Below are positions 9,361 to 17,054 of a DNA stretch of 64,000 nt, in pieces. This DNA comes from Nitrososphaerota archaeon. Its GTDB lineage: Archaea > Thermoproteota > Nitrososphaeria > Nitrososphaerales > Nitrosopumilaceae. The position numbers were made by a program, and so were the translations under genes. The notes beneath the pieces are model-generated. The model was not told the DNA's origin. It did no database searches and saw only the letters and a list, made by a program, of their open reading frames with translations. Within the stretch, counting starts at the first letter, position 1. Each line of letters starts with the position of its first letter. The DNA lies in assembly GCA_026708305.1 (NCBI GenBank), contig JAPOVD010000001.1, positions 1 through 64,000 of the forward strand, given 5' to 3'.

Positions 9361-9921
9361 TTAATCATATACCATTAGCATTTTTTCTTCCAATAGCGAA
9401 TGTAAATTATTGACAGATCTATATACATCTAGTTCTCTTTTTGCCCCTGTACAAACTAATTTACCAGAAGAAAATAATAAAATTACTGTTTTAGGATCTA
9501 CCATTCTATGTATTAAACCAGGAAATTGTTCTGGTTCATACATGCTACGTGGTAGTACACTAGCTGCTTGTTCTAAATGAATTTTACCACCTAAATTTAT
9601 TGACGCTACTATATTTTGAATTTCGACCTTTGCATCTTGTTTTATCTTTATTCCGCTTTTTCGTAATCTACTTACAACTGTTTTTACAGCATCTTTTGCT
9701 ATTTCTTCTGATTTTGAACCTGTGCATACCATCTTCCCAGAAGTAAATATTAAAGTAGCTGTTTTTGGTTTATTTAAGCGAAAAACTAAACCAGGAAATT
9801 GATCTGGGTGATATTCTACATCTGGAAATATTTTAGTGATTTTATTTAGATCCATTTTTTGATTTATTGATGCAGAAGCAACTACATTCTCTATGCTTAT
9901 TATTGGTTTAGTTTGTGGCAT
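9361..9921 (-). CDS. tbp: TATA-box binding protein
   Basis: TBP recruits TFB and RNA polymerase to archaeal promoters. The 186-residue protein is two direct repeats of about 90 residues (roughly 8-92 and 98-182). Each repeat carries the paired motifs PDVEYHPDQFPGLVFR/LPRSMYEPEQFPGLIHR and LIFTSGKMVCTGSK/LLFSSGKLVCTGAK. These form the saddle that bends the TATA box. Length and repeats are complete, and the ATG start at 9921 is typical. It is divergent from the DUF1512 gene, with about 90 bp of shared upstream DNA. Only one TBP is seen in the window. Confidence 0.97.
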   Translation of the reverse strand: MPQTKPIISIENVVASASINQKMDLNKITKIFPDVEYHPDQFPGLVFRLNKPKTATLIFTSGKMVCTGSKSEEIAKDAVKTVVSRLRKSGIKIKQDAKVEIQNIVASINLGGKIHLEQAASVLPRSMYEPEQFPGLIHRMVDPKTVILLFSSGKLVCTGAKRELDVYRSVNNLHSLLEEKMLMVYD

Positions 9922-10011
9922 GTTGTAAAATTTTCACAACATCCTATAAAAAGCAATTCTTCATGCGATATAAGCGAATGGTTTATTTTGGAATAATTAA
10001 GTTAATATGAA

Positions 10012-11112
10012 ATGGGAATTTTAGATAATCTTTTTACTTTAACTGAGAATGAATCTGATTTACTTTTTGCAATAATTTGGATCTTTCCAATCATAATTTT
10101 TGTAGTATTTGGACAAAGAATTCAGTTGTATATGACATCAATAGAATTAGAAAAAAAGATAAAAAAAATCAAATCTTTTGAACATCAAATTAATAATGAT
10201 CTTTTAATGTTTGTTAGATCTTACGGTAATATATCTTCAACCCAAATTGATCAACTGATTGATTATTTTGTAATACTACCAAATAATATAGATCCTAATG
10301 GAATTGTACCAAAAATTAACCATGTAATACGATCTAGAGAAAATTATATTAATTGTGCCATTAGATCTATTTTTCCAAATTGTGATAAGGTTGTAATTAA
10401 AAAAATACAATCATTGTTTGAAATCATGACATTGCTTAAATCATTATATAAAAATGTTAATCATATATTATTAACAGCAAAAAAACAACATAATTATCCA
10501 TTGATACTTCCACTACAATTAAATTTACCATTTATCATGGAAGAAGTTTTTGCATTAAAAGAATCTATAGATCCAATTAAAAAAGGAGACCCAATAGGAG
10601 ATGGAATAGGACCATTGGTAGTAAACAACATGATGCAAAATACTGTGAAACATTATGATATAGATCAAACTATTTGGAGTATGTCTACTTATAATGATAA
10701 AAAACTATATTTTGTTAAAGCAGAAGGGCCTAGCCCAACAACTGGAAAATTAGGCGATGCAGTAGAATTACTAGTTGCACAATATAAACCAAATTTGATA
10801 ATTATGGTTGATGCAGCTCTCAAACTAGAAGGAGAAAAAACAGCTTCTGTTTCATGTGGATTTGGAGCGGCAATAGGAGGAATCGGAATAGACAAATTTC
10901 AAATAGAGGAACTAGCTACAAAATATGCAATATCAATATTTTCAATAGTTGTAAAAGAATCAATTAAAGATTCCATGTCTACAATGACAAATGAAATATC
11001 TGAAAAAGTAAATTATATTAAATCGCTAATTTATAATACCATTGACAAAAATACTATTGAATGTCAATCTATACTAATTATAGGCGTTGGCAATACGTCT
11101 GGAATTGATTGA
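10012..11112 (+). CDS. DUF1512 family membrane-anchored protein
   Basis: This 366-residue protein starts with a hydrophobic membrane segment (about 18-36, LFAIIWIFPIIIFVVFGQRI). A helical region follows, then a conserved C-terminal domain. Segments such as GDPIGDGIGPLVVNNMM, VKAEGPSPTTGKLGDAVE and a glycine-rich GFGAAIGGIGIDKFQIEELA match my memory of the archaeal DUF1512 family, which has no established function. The acidic and glycine clusters suggest a metal- or nucleotide-binding enzyme facing the cytoplasm, but that is inference. It is divergent from tbp and convergent with the aminopeptidase gene. Confidence 0.8.
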   Translation: MGILDNLFTLTENESDLLFAIIWIFPIIIFVVFGQRIQLYMTSIELEKKIKKIKSFEHQINNDLLMFVRSYGNISSTQIDQLIDYFVILPNNIDPNGIVPKINHVIRSRENYINCAIRSIFPNCDKVVIKKIQSLFEIMTLLKSLYKNVNHILLTAKKQHNYPLILPLQLNLPFIMEEVFALKESIDPIKKGDPIGDGIGPLVVNNMMQNTVKHYDIDQTIWSMSTYNDKKLYFVKAEGPSPTTGKLGDAVELLVAQYKPNLIIMVDAALKLEGEKTASVSCGFGAAIGGIGIDKFQIEELATKYAISIFSIVVKESIKDSMSTMTNEISEKVNYIKSLIYNTIDKNTIECQSILIIGVGNTSGID

Positions 11113-11187
11113 ATTTATAAAAATCCAATTCGAATATTTTATTTCGCTTAGTAAAATTAATTATTATTTTGTTAATCATTGTTTTAT

Positions 11188-12075
11188 TCAATTCGTAATT
11201 ATATTTACCCCATTGTCAATTGGAATAAATGTGTGTTCTGCTTGAGCAACTTTTTGATTATTAGATTCTAACAAAATTGGATATGCGTGGATCGACTTTT
11301 TCTTAATTAATTTGTCTAGCAGTTCTTTGGATTTTTTTTTATTCCACTGTTCATGAATCCAGCGTAATGAAAACGGAAGCATATTAAATTTATTCCAAAT
11401 ATATTCTATAAACTCATCAAGTTCATCATCCTTAGTTTTTTTACGTGATACTAAAGCAAAAATATTTTTTATATTTCCTTCTTTTACTAAACCTGATCCG
11501 TATTCGGTAGTAACAAATGGTTCACATGCATAAACATCACCTGATGATAACAAAAAATATTCTGCTGACCAAATATTAGGAAGAGATTTTCCTGCATGAA
11601 TAGTATATTTATCTAAAGAATGTCCGCTCAAATTAACAATTGGTTTATATCCTGATTGAGTAATTGTTTCTTCTATAATCTTACTAATGTTATTAGATTT
11701 TATTCCTGGTTCTATAATTAACATAGCATTTTTTAATGCATTTTCAGTAATTTCTACTAGGTTGTCATCATTATAATCGCAACTAATTGTTGTTGCAGTA
11801 TCTGCAATATATCCATTTATTTGTACTCCTAAATCTATTTTTACTAAATCTTTATCTGCTATTATTTTTTGATCTTCTGGTTCTGCAGTATAATGAGCAG
11901 CTACATCATTTATACTCACATTAACTGGAAAAGCACATCTTCCACCTTGATACATAATTTCATGTTCTACTTTTTCACAAATTTCGTATACAGATAAACC
12001 TATCAGATTTTTTTTTTTAATTTTATTTCTTACAAGCGAAGCTATTTTTCCAGCTTTTATGTAGTCTTGATTCAT
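11188..12075 (-). CDS. map: Methionine aminopeptidase, type II
   Basis: This enzyme removes the initiator methionine from nascent proteins. The 295-residue length and pita-bread fold motifs match archaeal type II enzymes. The metal ligands are visible in order: LVKIDLGVQINGYIADTA gives the two Asp ligands, NLSGHSLDKYTIHAGKSLP the His, EPFVTTEYGSG one Glu, and AQAEHTFIP the last. The type II insertion lies between the third and fourth ligands (about 205-270). Its start lies 74 bp upstream, on the minus strand, of the oppositely oriented tRNA-Pro. Confidence 0.95.
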   Translation of the reverse strand: MNQDYIKAGKIASLVRNKIKKKNLIGLSVYEICEKVEHEIMYQGGRCAFPVNVSINDVAAHYTAEPEDQKIIADKDLVKIDLGVQINGYIADTATTISCDYNDDNLVEITENALKNAMLIIEPGIKSNNISKIIEETITQSGYKPIVNLSGHSLDKYTIHAGKSLPNIWSAEYFLLSSGDVYACEPFVTTEYGSGLVKEGNIKNIFALVSRKKTKDDELDEFIEYIWNKFNMLPFSLRWIHEQWNKKKSKELLDKLIKKKSIHAYPILLESNNQKVAQAEHTFIPIDNGVNIITN

Positions 12076-12149
12076 ATTTTTATTAATTTGAAATATTATT
12101 TAAAACAATCAGGCCAAGATTAAATTGGGGATATTGATTTGTATTTTTA

Positions 12150-12223
12150 GGGATCGTAGTCTAGCTTGGTATGATTCGAGCTTTGGGTGCTTGAGGTCGC
12201 AGGTTCAAATCCTGCCGATCCCA
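12150..12223 (+). tRNA. tRNA-Pro (UGG anticodon)
   Basis: A complete 74-nt cloverleaf without encoded CCA. The acceptor GGGATCG pairs with CGATCCC at 12216-12222, followed by discriminator A. The anticodon stem CGAGC/GCTTG (one G-U pair) encloses loop TTTGGGT with anticodon TGG. The T-arm is GCAGG-TTCAAAT-CCTGC. No intron is present. The gene ends 4 bp before the stop of the convergent DtxR-type regulator. It is the only tRNA I found in the window. Confidence 0.95.
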
Positions 12224-12227
12224 TTAA

Positions 12228-12692
12228 TTATATATGAAAATTAGTATATTTCGTTAAAATTTCTGGATCTGATTTTAAAAACATGATGAATTTCTGTAAT
12301 TGTTTGATAGTTTTGTGATTTAAATGATGTTCTATTCCTTCTGCATCATAATTAGCAGTAATGTGTTGTATTCCTAACATACTGAAAAATTCTAATACTA
12401 TCCCATGTGTTTGTATGATTGCTTCTGCTACTTGGTTTCCTTTTTTTGTTAATGAGATTCCATGATATTTTTCGTATTCTAAATAATTATTCTCATTAAG
12501 TTTTTGTAACATTTTTGTTACACTTGGTGCACTCACGCTCATATATCTTGATATGTCTAAAGTAGTAGCATATCCTTTTAATTTTACTAATTCGTATATG
12601 ACTTCTAAATAATCTTCTGTTCTTATATTTGATCTGGTTCTATTAAATTTATGGGCTTTTTTGATATATTCTAAACGTTTATCACTTTTCAT
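12228..12692 (-). CDS. DtxR/MntR-family metal-dependent transcriptional regulator
   Basis: This 154-residue protein has an N-terminal winged helix-turn-helix (about 22-85). The recognition segment is ATTLDISRYMSVSAPSVTKMLQKL, followed by LTKKGNQVAE. A helical dimerisation and metal-binding domain comes next, with EGIEHHLNHKTIKQL, which matches the metal-ligand helix of DtxR/MntR proteins. There is no C-terminal SH3-like domain, as in MntR. Family members repress metal uptake genes in response to Fe2+ or Mn2+. No transporter is adjacent, so the regulon is unknown. Its stop lies 4 bp beyond the end of the convergent tRNA-Pro. Confidence 0.9.
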   Translation of the reverse strand: MKSDKRLEYIKKAHKFNRTRSNIRTEDYLEVIYELVKLKGYATTLDISRYMSVSAPSVTKMLQKLNENNYLEYEKYHGISLTKKGNQVAEAIIQTHGIVLEFFSMLGIQHITANYDAEGIEHHLNHKTIKQLQKFIMFLKSDPEILTKYTNFHI

Positions 12693-12783
12693 AAAATAAC
12701 TTAATATCTCTTTGATATAATATTATGTATGAGTTCACTTATGACACATGTAAAATTATATTTGAACTGTTACGAATTACTCT

Positions 12784-13278
12784 ATGTCTACAAAGCTACA
12801 AGTTTTGATTCCTGTATCTGTTTTTGCTATAATTGTTGGTGTCATTGGATTAATTTCTATTCCAGAAGATAAGATCCCTAGCATAGAATTTCATGATGGA
12901 TTGATATTACTAGATCAAACACAAGTTAAAATACATATAGCAGATTCTAATTTTGAATATATTACTGGATCCATGTTTATGGATAAATTAAATTCAAATG
13001 AAGGAATGTTTTTTATATTTGATGAACAAGCAATTCATAAAATATGGGCGCTTAATATGCAATTTCCTATTGATATTATTTGGTTTGATCATAATAACAA
13101 AATAATTCATATGGAAGAGAATGTCCAACCTTGTAAATCTGTATTGGAAAACATACTATGCGAGAAAAAAGGGCCTAATAAATTTTCAAAATATATATTA
13201 GAAGTTAATTCTGGTTTCATAACTGAATTTGATATTACTCCAAATTCTATACTAAAAATAACTTCACTTCAAAATTAA
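12784..13278 (+). CDS. DUF192 family protein with N-terminal membrane anchor
   Basis: This 164-residue protein has one N-terminal hydrophobic segment (about 7-26) that anchors or exports it. The DUF192 domain follows, with MFIFDEQAIHKIWALNMQF and PIDIIWFDHNNKIIHMEENVQPC, then YILEVNSGFITEF. DUF192 proteins are small beta-barrel extracytoplasmic proteins of unknown function in archaea and bacteria. It is divergent from the DtxR-type regulator (91 bp apart), which could control it, but no operator repeat was identified. Confidence 0.85.
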   Translation: MSTKLQVLIPVSVFAIIVGVIGLISIPEDKIPSIEFHDGLILLDQTQVKIHIADSNFEYITGSMFMDKLNSNEGMFFIFDEQAIHKIWALNMQFPIDIIWFDHNNKIIHMEENVQPCKSVLENILCEKKGPNKFSKYILEVNSGFITEFDITPNSILKITSLQN

Positions 13279-13335
13279 TAATAAATTTATGATTAGTTTT
13301 GTCTAATAAAAATAACTCACCAATCATTTATGAAG

Positions 13336-15093
13336 TTAATTACGTATATCGTCAAATTGATAGATGACTTCTGAAGAATTTGGAATGTAATATGAAAAAT
13401 AATTCAACGCATTACATATTTTGTTAATGTTTGGTTCTGTACCATCTATAGATCCAGATAACAATAAATGTAATCTAATTTTAGATTTTAGCACATCGCT
13501 CAGTTCTTGATTCACAGTAGTAACAAAAGGTCTTAATAATCCTCTGAAAACTTCAATATGAGCTCTTTTTGAACCAGGTATTTTTTTTCCAACTATAGAA
13601 TCAGGTCCAATAATAACTATTGTGCCAGATTTATTTTTGAAATCACGTGGATCTTTTTCGCCGTTTGGTACAAAATATTCTAATGCCTTCTTGGTCACTA
13701 CTGCTGGAGCAATAATGAATCTATTTATTAATTCATCCCATTCTATTCGTGATAAAGATGTTATGTCCTTCTCATATGTGTTTCCAGTTATATGTATGAA
13801 CATGTGTAATTTGCCAAATTTCTGCTCTGCAGTTTTTATCCATCTTTGTACGTCGTCAGAGTCGAGTAAATTAATTTTATGAACATGAAATTTGTTGCTT
13901 ATATCACTATATAATTCACTTTGAACACTGTTGGAAATAAAAAATATAACTTTACCTTCATTTGTTTCTATATGTGTAGCAATTTTCACAGCTTTATCAT
14001 AGCTAGAAACATCATTTGCATCTATTGTCAATATGAATACATGCGATTTAAATTGCGGTTGTTGGATTTGTTGCAAGACAGTGGTAACATGTGGTTTTAC
14101 TGGGTAAAAAACTCTATCTCCTGGTATTATTTTACCATTTAATATATTGGACATGTCATCATCACACAGAGTCATAATTGTATTTGCTACTTGTGATTGT
14201 GATAAAAATTGCTCATCGGCAATCATTTTAGATGTATTAGCCTGAATTTTTTCTGCTATTGTTTTTATTTTGTTGTAAAGCTGTAATATTATTTCATTAT
14301 ATTTTGGATCTTTGTTTAGTTTTGAAGTTATTTGATTTATTCTTTTTTTAATTATACCGTCTTCTTCCCCTAACACATCTAGAAGTTCTTTATTTATGTT
14401 TTCTACTTCTAATGGTGTTAGTTCATTAAAACCACTAACACGCAAGAATTCTGATGCTGCTTTTGGATACACTGTTTTATAAATTCTATCTGAATGTACA
14501 GGACCAGGATTTGTACCGATGGAAACAATTTTTTTATCAACTAATTCCCATGACATACATTCTACCAATCTGTTTTTTGATCCTTGTGATGCAGTGTACG
14601 GACTTCTAAATCTATACGGTCTTTGTTCTAGTGGTCTTTCTTCTGTAAAAAAAGTTGATATGGTAATTATTTTTGATCCAGGCTTCATATTTTCAATAGC
14701 ATTGACAGACATCCAAAATGTACCTGTCAAATGTATTTCTATTGTTTTTTTGAATTCATCTAATGGAGAATTAGAAAAACATGTGACCGGCCCTGAAACA
14801 CCTGCATTATTAATTAAAATGTCTACATCCATGTTTAATTTTTTTAGTTCGTTAAACAATTCAGTAACTGATTTTTCGTTGCTAACATCAGTAGAAAACA
14901 TCTTAACAAAAGCTTTGCTCTTGACTTCGATAAATATTTTTTTTAATATGTCTGCAGTTTGTTGTAATGGCTCTTTCCTTCTTCCTAAAATTATTAAATT
15001 TGCTCCATTTTTAGCAAATTTTTTAGCAATAGCTTGCCCTATTCCAGTACCGCTACCTGTTATAACTACTGTTTTGTTTTCAAATTTTAACAT
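13336..15093 (-). CDS. Tandem short-chain dehydrogenase/reductase protein
   Basis: The 585-residue protein contains two SDR units. The first (about 1-250) has the nucleotide motif TGSGTGIG (12-19), NNAG (95-98) and a catalytic-region Ser 146. However, the expected YxxxK reads Y166-TASQ, so the lysine is replaced by glutamine. A helical insert (about 215-300) follows. The second unit (about 345-585) starts FILTIDANDVSSYDKAV, has HITG in place of NNAG, and lacks YxxxK altogether. This tandem architecture, and the segment NPGPVHSDRIYKTVYP, recall the N-terminal half of Chloroflexus malonyl-CoA reductase, which reduces malonate semialdehyde. That makes a role in the 3-hydroxypropionate cycle possible but unproven. 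Gene product and substrate are uncertain. Confidence 0.75.
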   Translation of the reverse strand: MLKFENKTVVITGSGTGIGQAIAKKFAKNGANLIILGRRKEPLQQTADILKKIFIEVKSKAFVKMFSTDVSNEKSVTELFNELKKLNMDVDILINNAGVSGPVTCFSNSPLDEFKKTIEIHLTGTFWMSVNAIENMKPGSKIITISTFFTEERPLEQRPYRFRSPYTASQGSKNRLVECMSWELVDKKIVSIGTNPGPVHSDRIYKTVYPKAASEFLRVSGFNELTPLEVENINKELLDVLGEEDGIIKKRINQITSKLNKDPKYNEIILQLYNKIKTIAEKIQANTSKMIADEQFLSQSQVANTIMTLCDDDMSNILNGKIIPGDRVFYPVKPHVTTVLQQIQQPQFKSHVFILTIDANDVSSYDKAVKIATHIETNEGKVIFFISNSVQSELYSDISNKFHVHKINLLDSDDVQRWIKTAEQKFGKLHMFIHITGNTYEKDITSLSRIEWDELINRFIIAPAVVTKKALEYFVPNGEKDPRDFKNKSGTIVIIGPDSIVGKKIPGSKRAHIEVFRGLLRPFVTTVNQELSDVLKSKIRLHLLLSGSIDGTEPNINKICNALNYFSYYIPNSSEVIYQFDDIRN

Positions 15094-15164
15094 CTAGAAT
15101 ATTCTGTATAGTGATATTTATTTTGTTACTTTAACCTTTAATTTAGGTAATATATTAAAAAATA

Positions 15165-15404
15165 TTGATGTATGATCTAGAATCAGATATAATCAAAAAT
15201 CAGTCTATGCAAGAAAAATTAAATATCATATTGAAAGAAATCGATATACAATCTGATATTGAGAAAATTGGCACGTGCGAAGTAGAAAAAAGAGATTACT
15301 ACAGCAAATGTTTTTCATGGTCGCCATCAGTGGTTACAAATAAAGGTTGCCTCAAACCACAAAATACCAATATTGATCTGATACAAATAATACAAAAAGG
15401 TTAA
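15165..15404 (+). CDS. Small hypothetical protein, unrecognised
   Basis: I do not recognise a family. The frame allows 79 residues from TTG at 15165; the following ATG at 15168 is the likelier start (78 residues). The product is soluble and acidic in its N-terminal helix (SDIIKNQSMQEKLNIILKEI), with two or three scattered cysteines (TCEVEK, SKCFSWSP, KGCLKP) and no CxxC. It is followed after 6 bp by the next small gene on the same strand, so the two are probably cotranscribed. It is divergent from the SDR gene. It may be a thaumarchaeal lineage-specific protein. Confidence 0.55.
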   Translation: MMYDLESDIIKNQSMQEKLNIILKEIDIQSDIEKIGTCEVEKRDYYSKCFSWSPSVVTNKGCLKPQNTNIDLIQIIQKG

Positions 15405-15410
15405 TTTTAT

Positions 15411-15779
15411 ATGCAAGATCCAAATCCGCTTCCATGGGGAGCCCAAGATAAATTCCAAATTCATTTCATAGTTAAACAAAAGATAAAACATTCATTGGAT
15501 TATGTAGCCAAAACAAAATTAACAACAAAAGGCCATTTTGGTTCTAAAAAATTAGTAAACATAAAATGGACAGGTGGAAAGTTAGCTGATGTATTAAACC
15601 AAGATTCTAAATTACATGATCTCATACTTGAACAACCTATAGAAAACGCAAATATTTTCATAGATCCAGTAGATGATGTAGTTAGAATGTATGGTTCTTG
15701 GAAAAATAAAAACTTGGTACTAACAAAAGATCTGTTTAATATTTATGATGCAATAGCACTTCATATAAAATCTATTTAA
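15411..15779 (+). CDS. Hypothetical soluble protein, unrecognised
   Basis: A 122-residue protein with no membrane segment. It opens MQDPNPLPWGAQDKFQIHF and contains a lysine-rich middle (YVAKTKLTTKGHFGSKKLVN). The alternating hydrophobic pattern of its second half (NIFIDPVDDVVRMYGSWKN) suggests a small alpha/beta fold. I do not recognise the family. It follows the preceding small gene by 6 bp, and its stop overlaps the convergent endA stop by 4 bp. The preserved frame and clear ATG start support a real gene. Confidence 0.6.
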   Translation: MQDPNPLPWGAQDKFQIHFIVKQKIKHSLDYVAKTKLTTKGHFGSKKLVNIKWTGGKLADVLNQDSKLHDLILEQPIENANIFIDPVDDVVRMYGSWKNKNLVLTKDLFNIYDAIALHIKSI

Positions 15780-16318
15780 GCTTTCCACCAGTTCAGTACT
15801 AGATATGATATTGAATTTTTTTTATTTGGTATGGCCAATACAAATTGTTTACTAACCGTTGTAGCTAATCTTCCAGTTAATATGATTCCTGAAGCTGTTA
15901 TTGAATCTCTTTGATTATATACATGCACCAAATATGGTGCATGATCTATTCCTGGACCTTTTTTATATACTGCAAAATCACATCCAAACTTAATACCTGG
16001 ATTTACGATATAGTCTTTATCCCTAAAGTCTTTGTATATTAAAAATTTTTTATCGAAGTCATGATATTCTTCTCTACACGTATTTAAAATTTCTTTGTGA
16101 GTTAGTTTTTTTCTATATTTGAATATTTGAATTTTATTTTTCAATGTTAAATAGTAACCTTCTATTAAATCTAATATTAGCGGTGCAGTTATTTCATTGT
16201 TCTTTGGTTTGTATATTCCAATAGGTTTTCCATAATAACCATGAGAAAAAAGATATTGTGCATCTTTTATATTCCAAATTATTATGCGATTTTCTATTAG
16301 TTTACTAATGATTTGCAA
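15776..16318 (-). CDS. endA: tRNA-splicing endonuclease
   Basis: EndA cuts introns from pre-tRNA and processes bulge-helix-bulge motifs, including rRNA processing stems. The 180-residue length matches the single-unit archaeal form. The catalytic triad of the family is visible as Tyr 118 (FGCDFAVY), His 126 (GPGIDHAPYLVHVY) and Lys 157 (RLATTVSKQFVLAIP). The N-terminal domain (about 1-70) is the usual non-catalytic part. The likely rRNA substrates are the flanking stems in this same window. It is convergent with the hypothetical gene at 15411. Confidence 0.93.
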   Translation of the reverse strand: MQIISKLIENRIIIWNIKDAQYLFSHGYYGKPIGIYKPKNNEITAPLILDLIEGYYLTLKNKIQIFKYRKKLTHKEILNTCREEYHDFDKKFLIYKDFRDKDYIVNPGIKFGCDFAVYKKGPGIDHAPYLVHVYNQRDSITASGIILTGRLATTVSKQFVLAIPNKKNSISYLVLNWWKA

Positions 16319-16354
16319 TTTAATTTTTGAATTTTTTTATCCAAAATTGATTAT

Positions 16355-17005
16355 TTAACTTAATGCCAATAAAACAAACAAATCTGAAATATGTTGACAT
16401 TTATCAGACATTGTTGATATTTCATCTACTGCGTCTTTGAACAAGAGTAATTCTTTCATATTTGTTATTTCATTCACAATTTTTATTGTTAATTGTCTAT
16501 ACTTAGAATGTATTTCTCTTTCTATTGACTGTATTTCATATGATAATTCTATCGCATTATTTGAATTGGTGTTCAAATTACGAACAATTTCATTTAATTT
16601 ATAAACTTCATCTACAATCAACTCTATGAATTTTGTTAAATCATTTTGTAGTTTTAAAATTTTTAATGTATTTGGCTTTAAATTAGATAATTTGAAAGCA
16701 ATATCTGTAATATGCTCTCCTATTTCATCCATCATATATGCTGTATTTAAAAGATTTTCCCTATCTATCACCAATCCTCCTACATCTGATATTTCTCTAG
16801 TTATTTTTTTCCTAAGGTTTTCTACTTCTTCTTCAATATTTGTTATTTGTTCTAGCGTATTTTTCATTGAACTTTTGTCTTTTTTTATAATAAAATCTGG
16901 TAAACCTACAAGCTCTCTTGTAGCATTCAAAATTCGATTTATTTCATCTTGTAATATTGCTATAGCCTTTCGTTTTGCTTGAATTTCTAATTCTCCACTA
17001 TACAT
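16355..17005 (-). CDS. PhoU-like / DUF47 helical protein
   Basis: A 216-residue all-helical protein with PhoU/DUF47 character. It has two three-helix units, with segments such as LEQITNIEEEVENLRKKITREI and AYMMDEIGEHITDIAFKLSN, and a C-terminal DAVDEISTMSDKCQHISDLF. The E/DxxxD patterns are those that bind metal clusters in PhoU-type proteins. Family members regulate phosphate uptake, often beside Pit or Pst transporters. No transporter is adjacent here, only endA downstream and DNA ligase upstream on the same strand. The function is therefore inferred from fold alone. Confidence 0.75.
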   Translation of the reverse strand: MYSGELEIQAKRKAIAILQDEINRILNATRELVGLPDFIIKKDKSSMKNTLEQITNIEEEVENLRKKITREISDVGGLVIDRENLLNTAYMMDEIGEHITDIAFKLSNLKPNTLKILKLQNDLTKFIELIVDEVYKLNEIVRNLNTNSNNAIELSYEIQSIEREIHSKYRQLTIKIVNEITNMKELLLFKDAVDEISTMSDKCQHISDLFVLLALS

Positions 17006-17054
17006 TAAACTTTAGTAATTACGTCGATTAATTAAATCCTTGTTTATTTATTTG

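Noticed and set aside
14519-15097. Plus-strand ORF of 192 codons
   Set aside because: It is opposite the well-supported SDR gene and has no recognisable domain.
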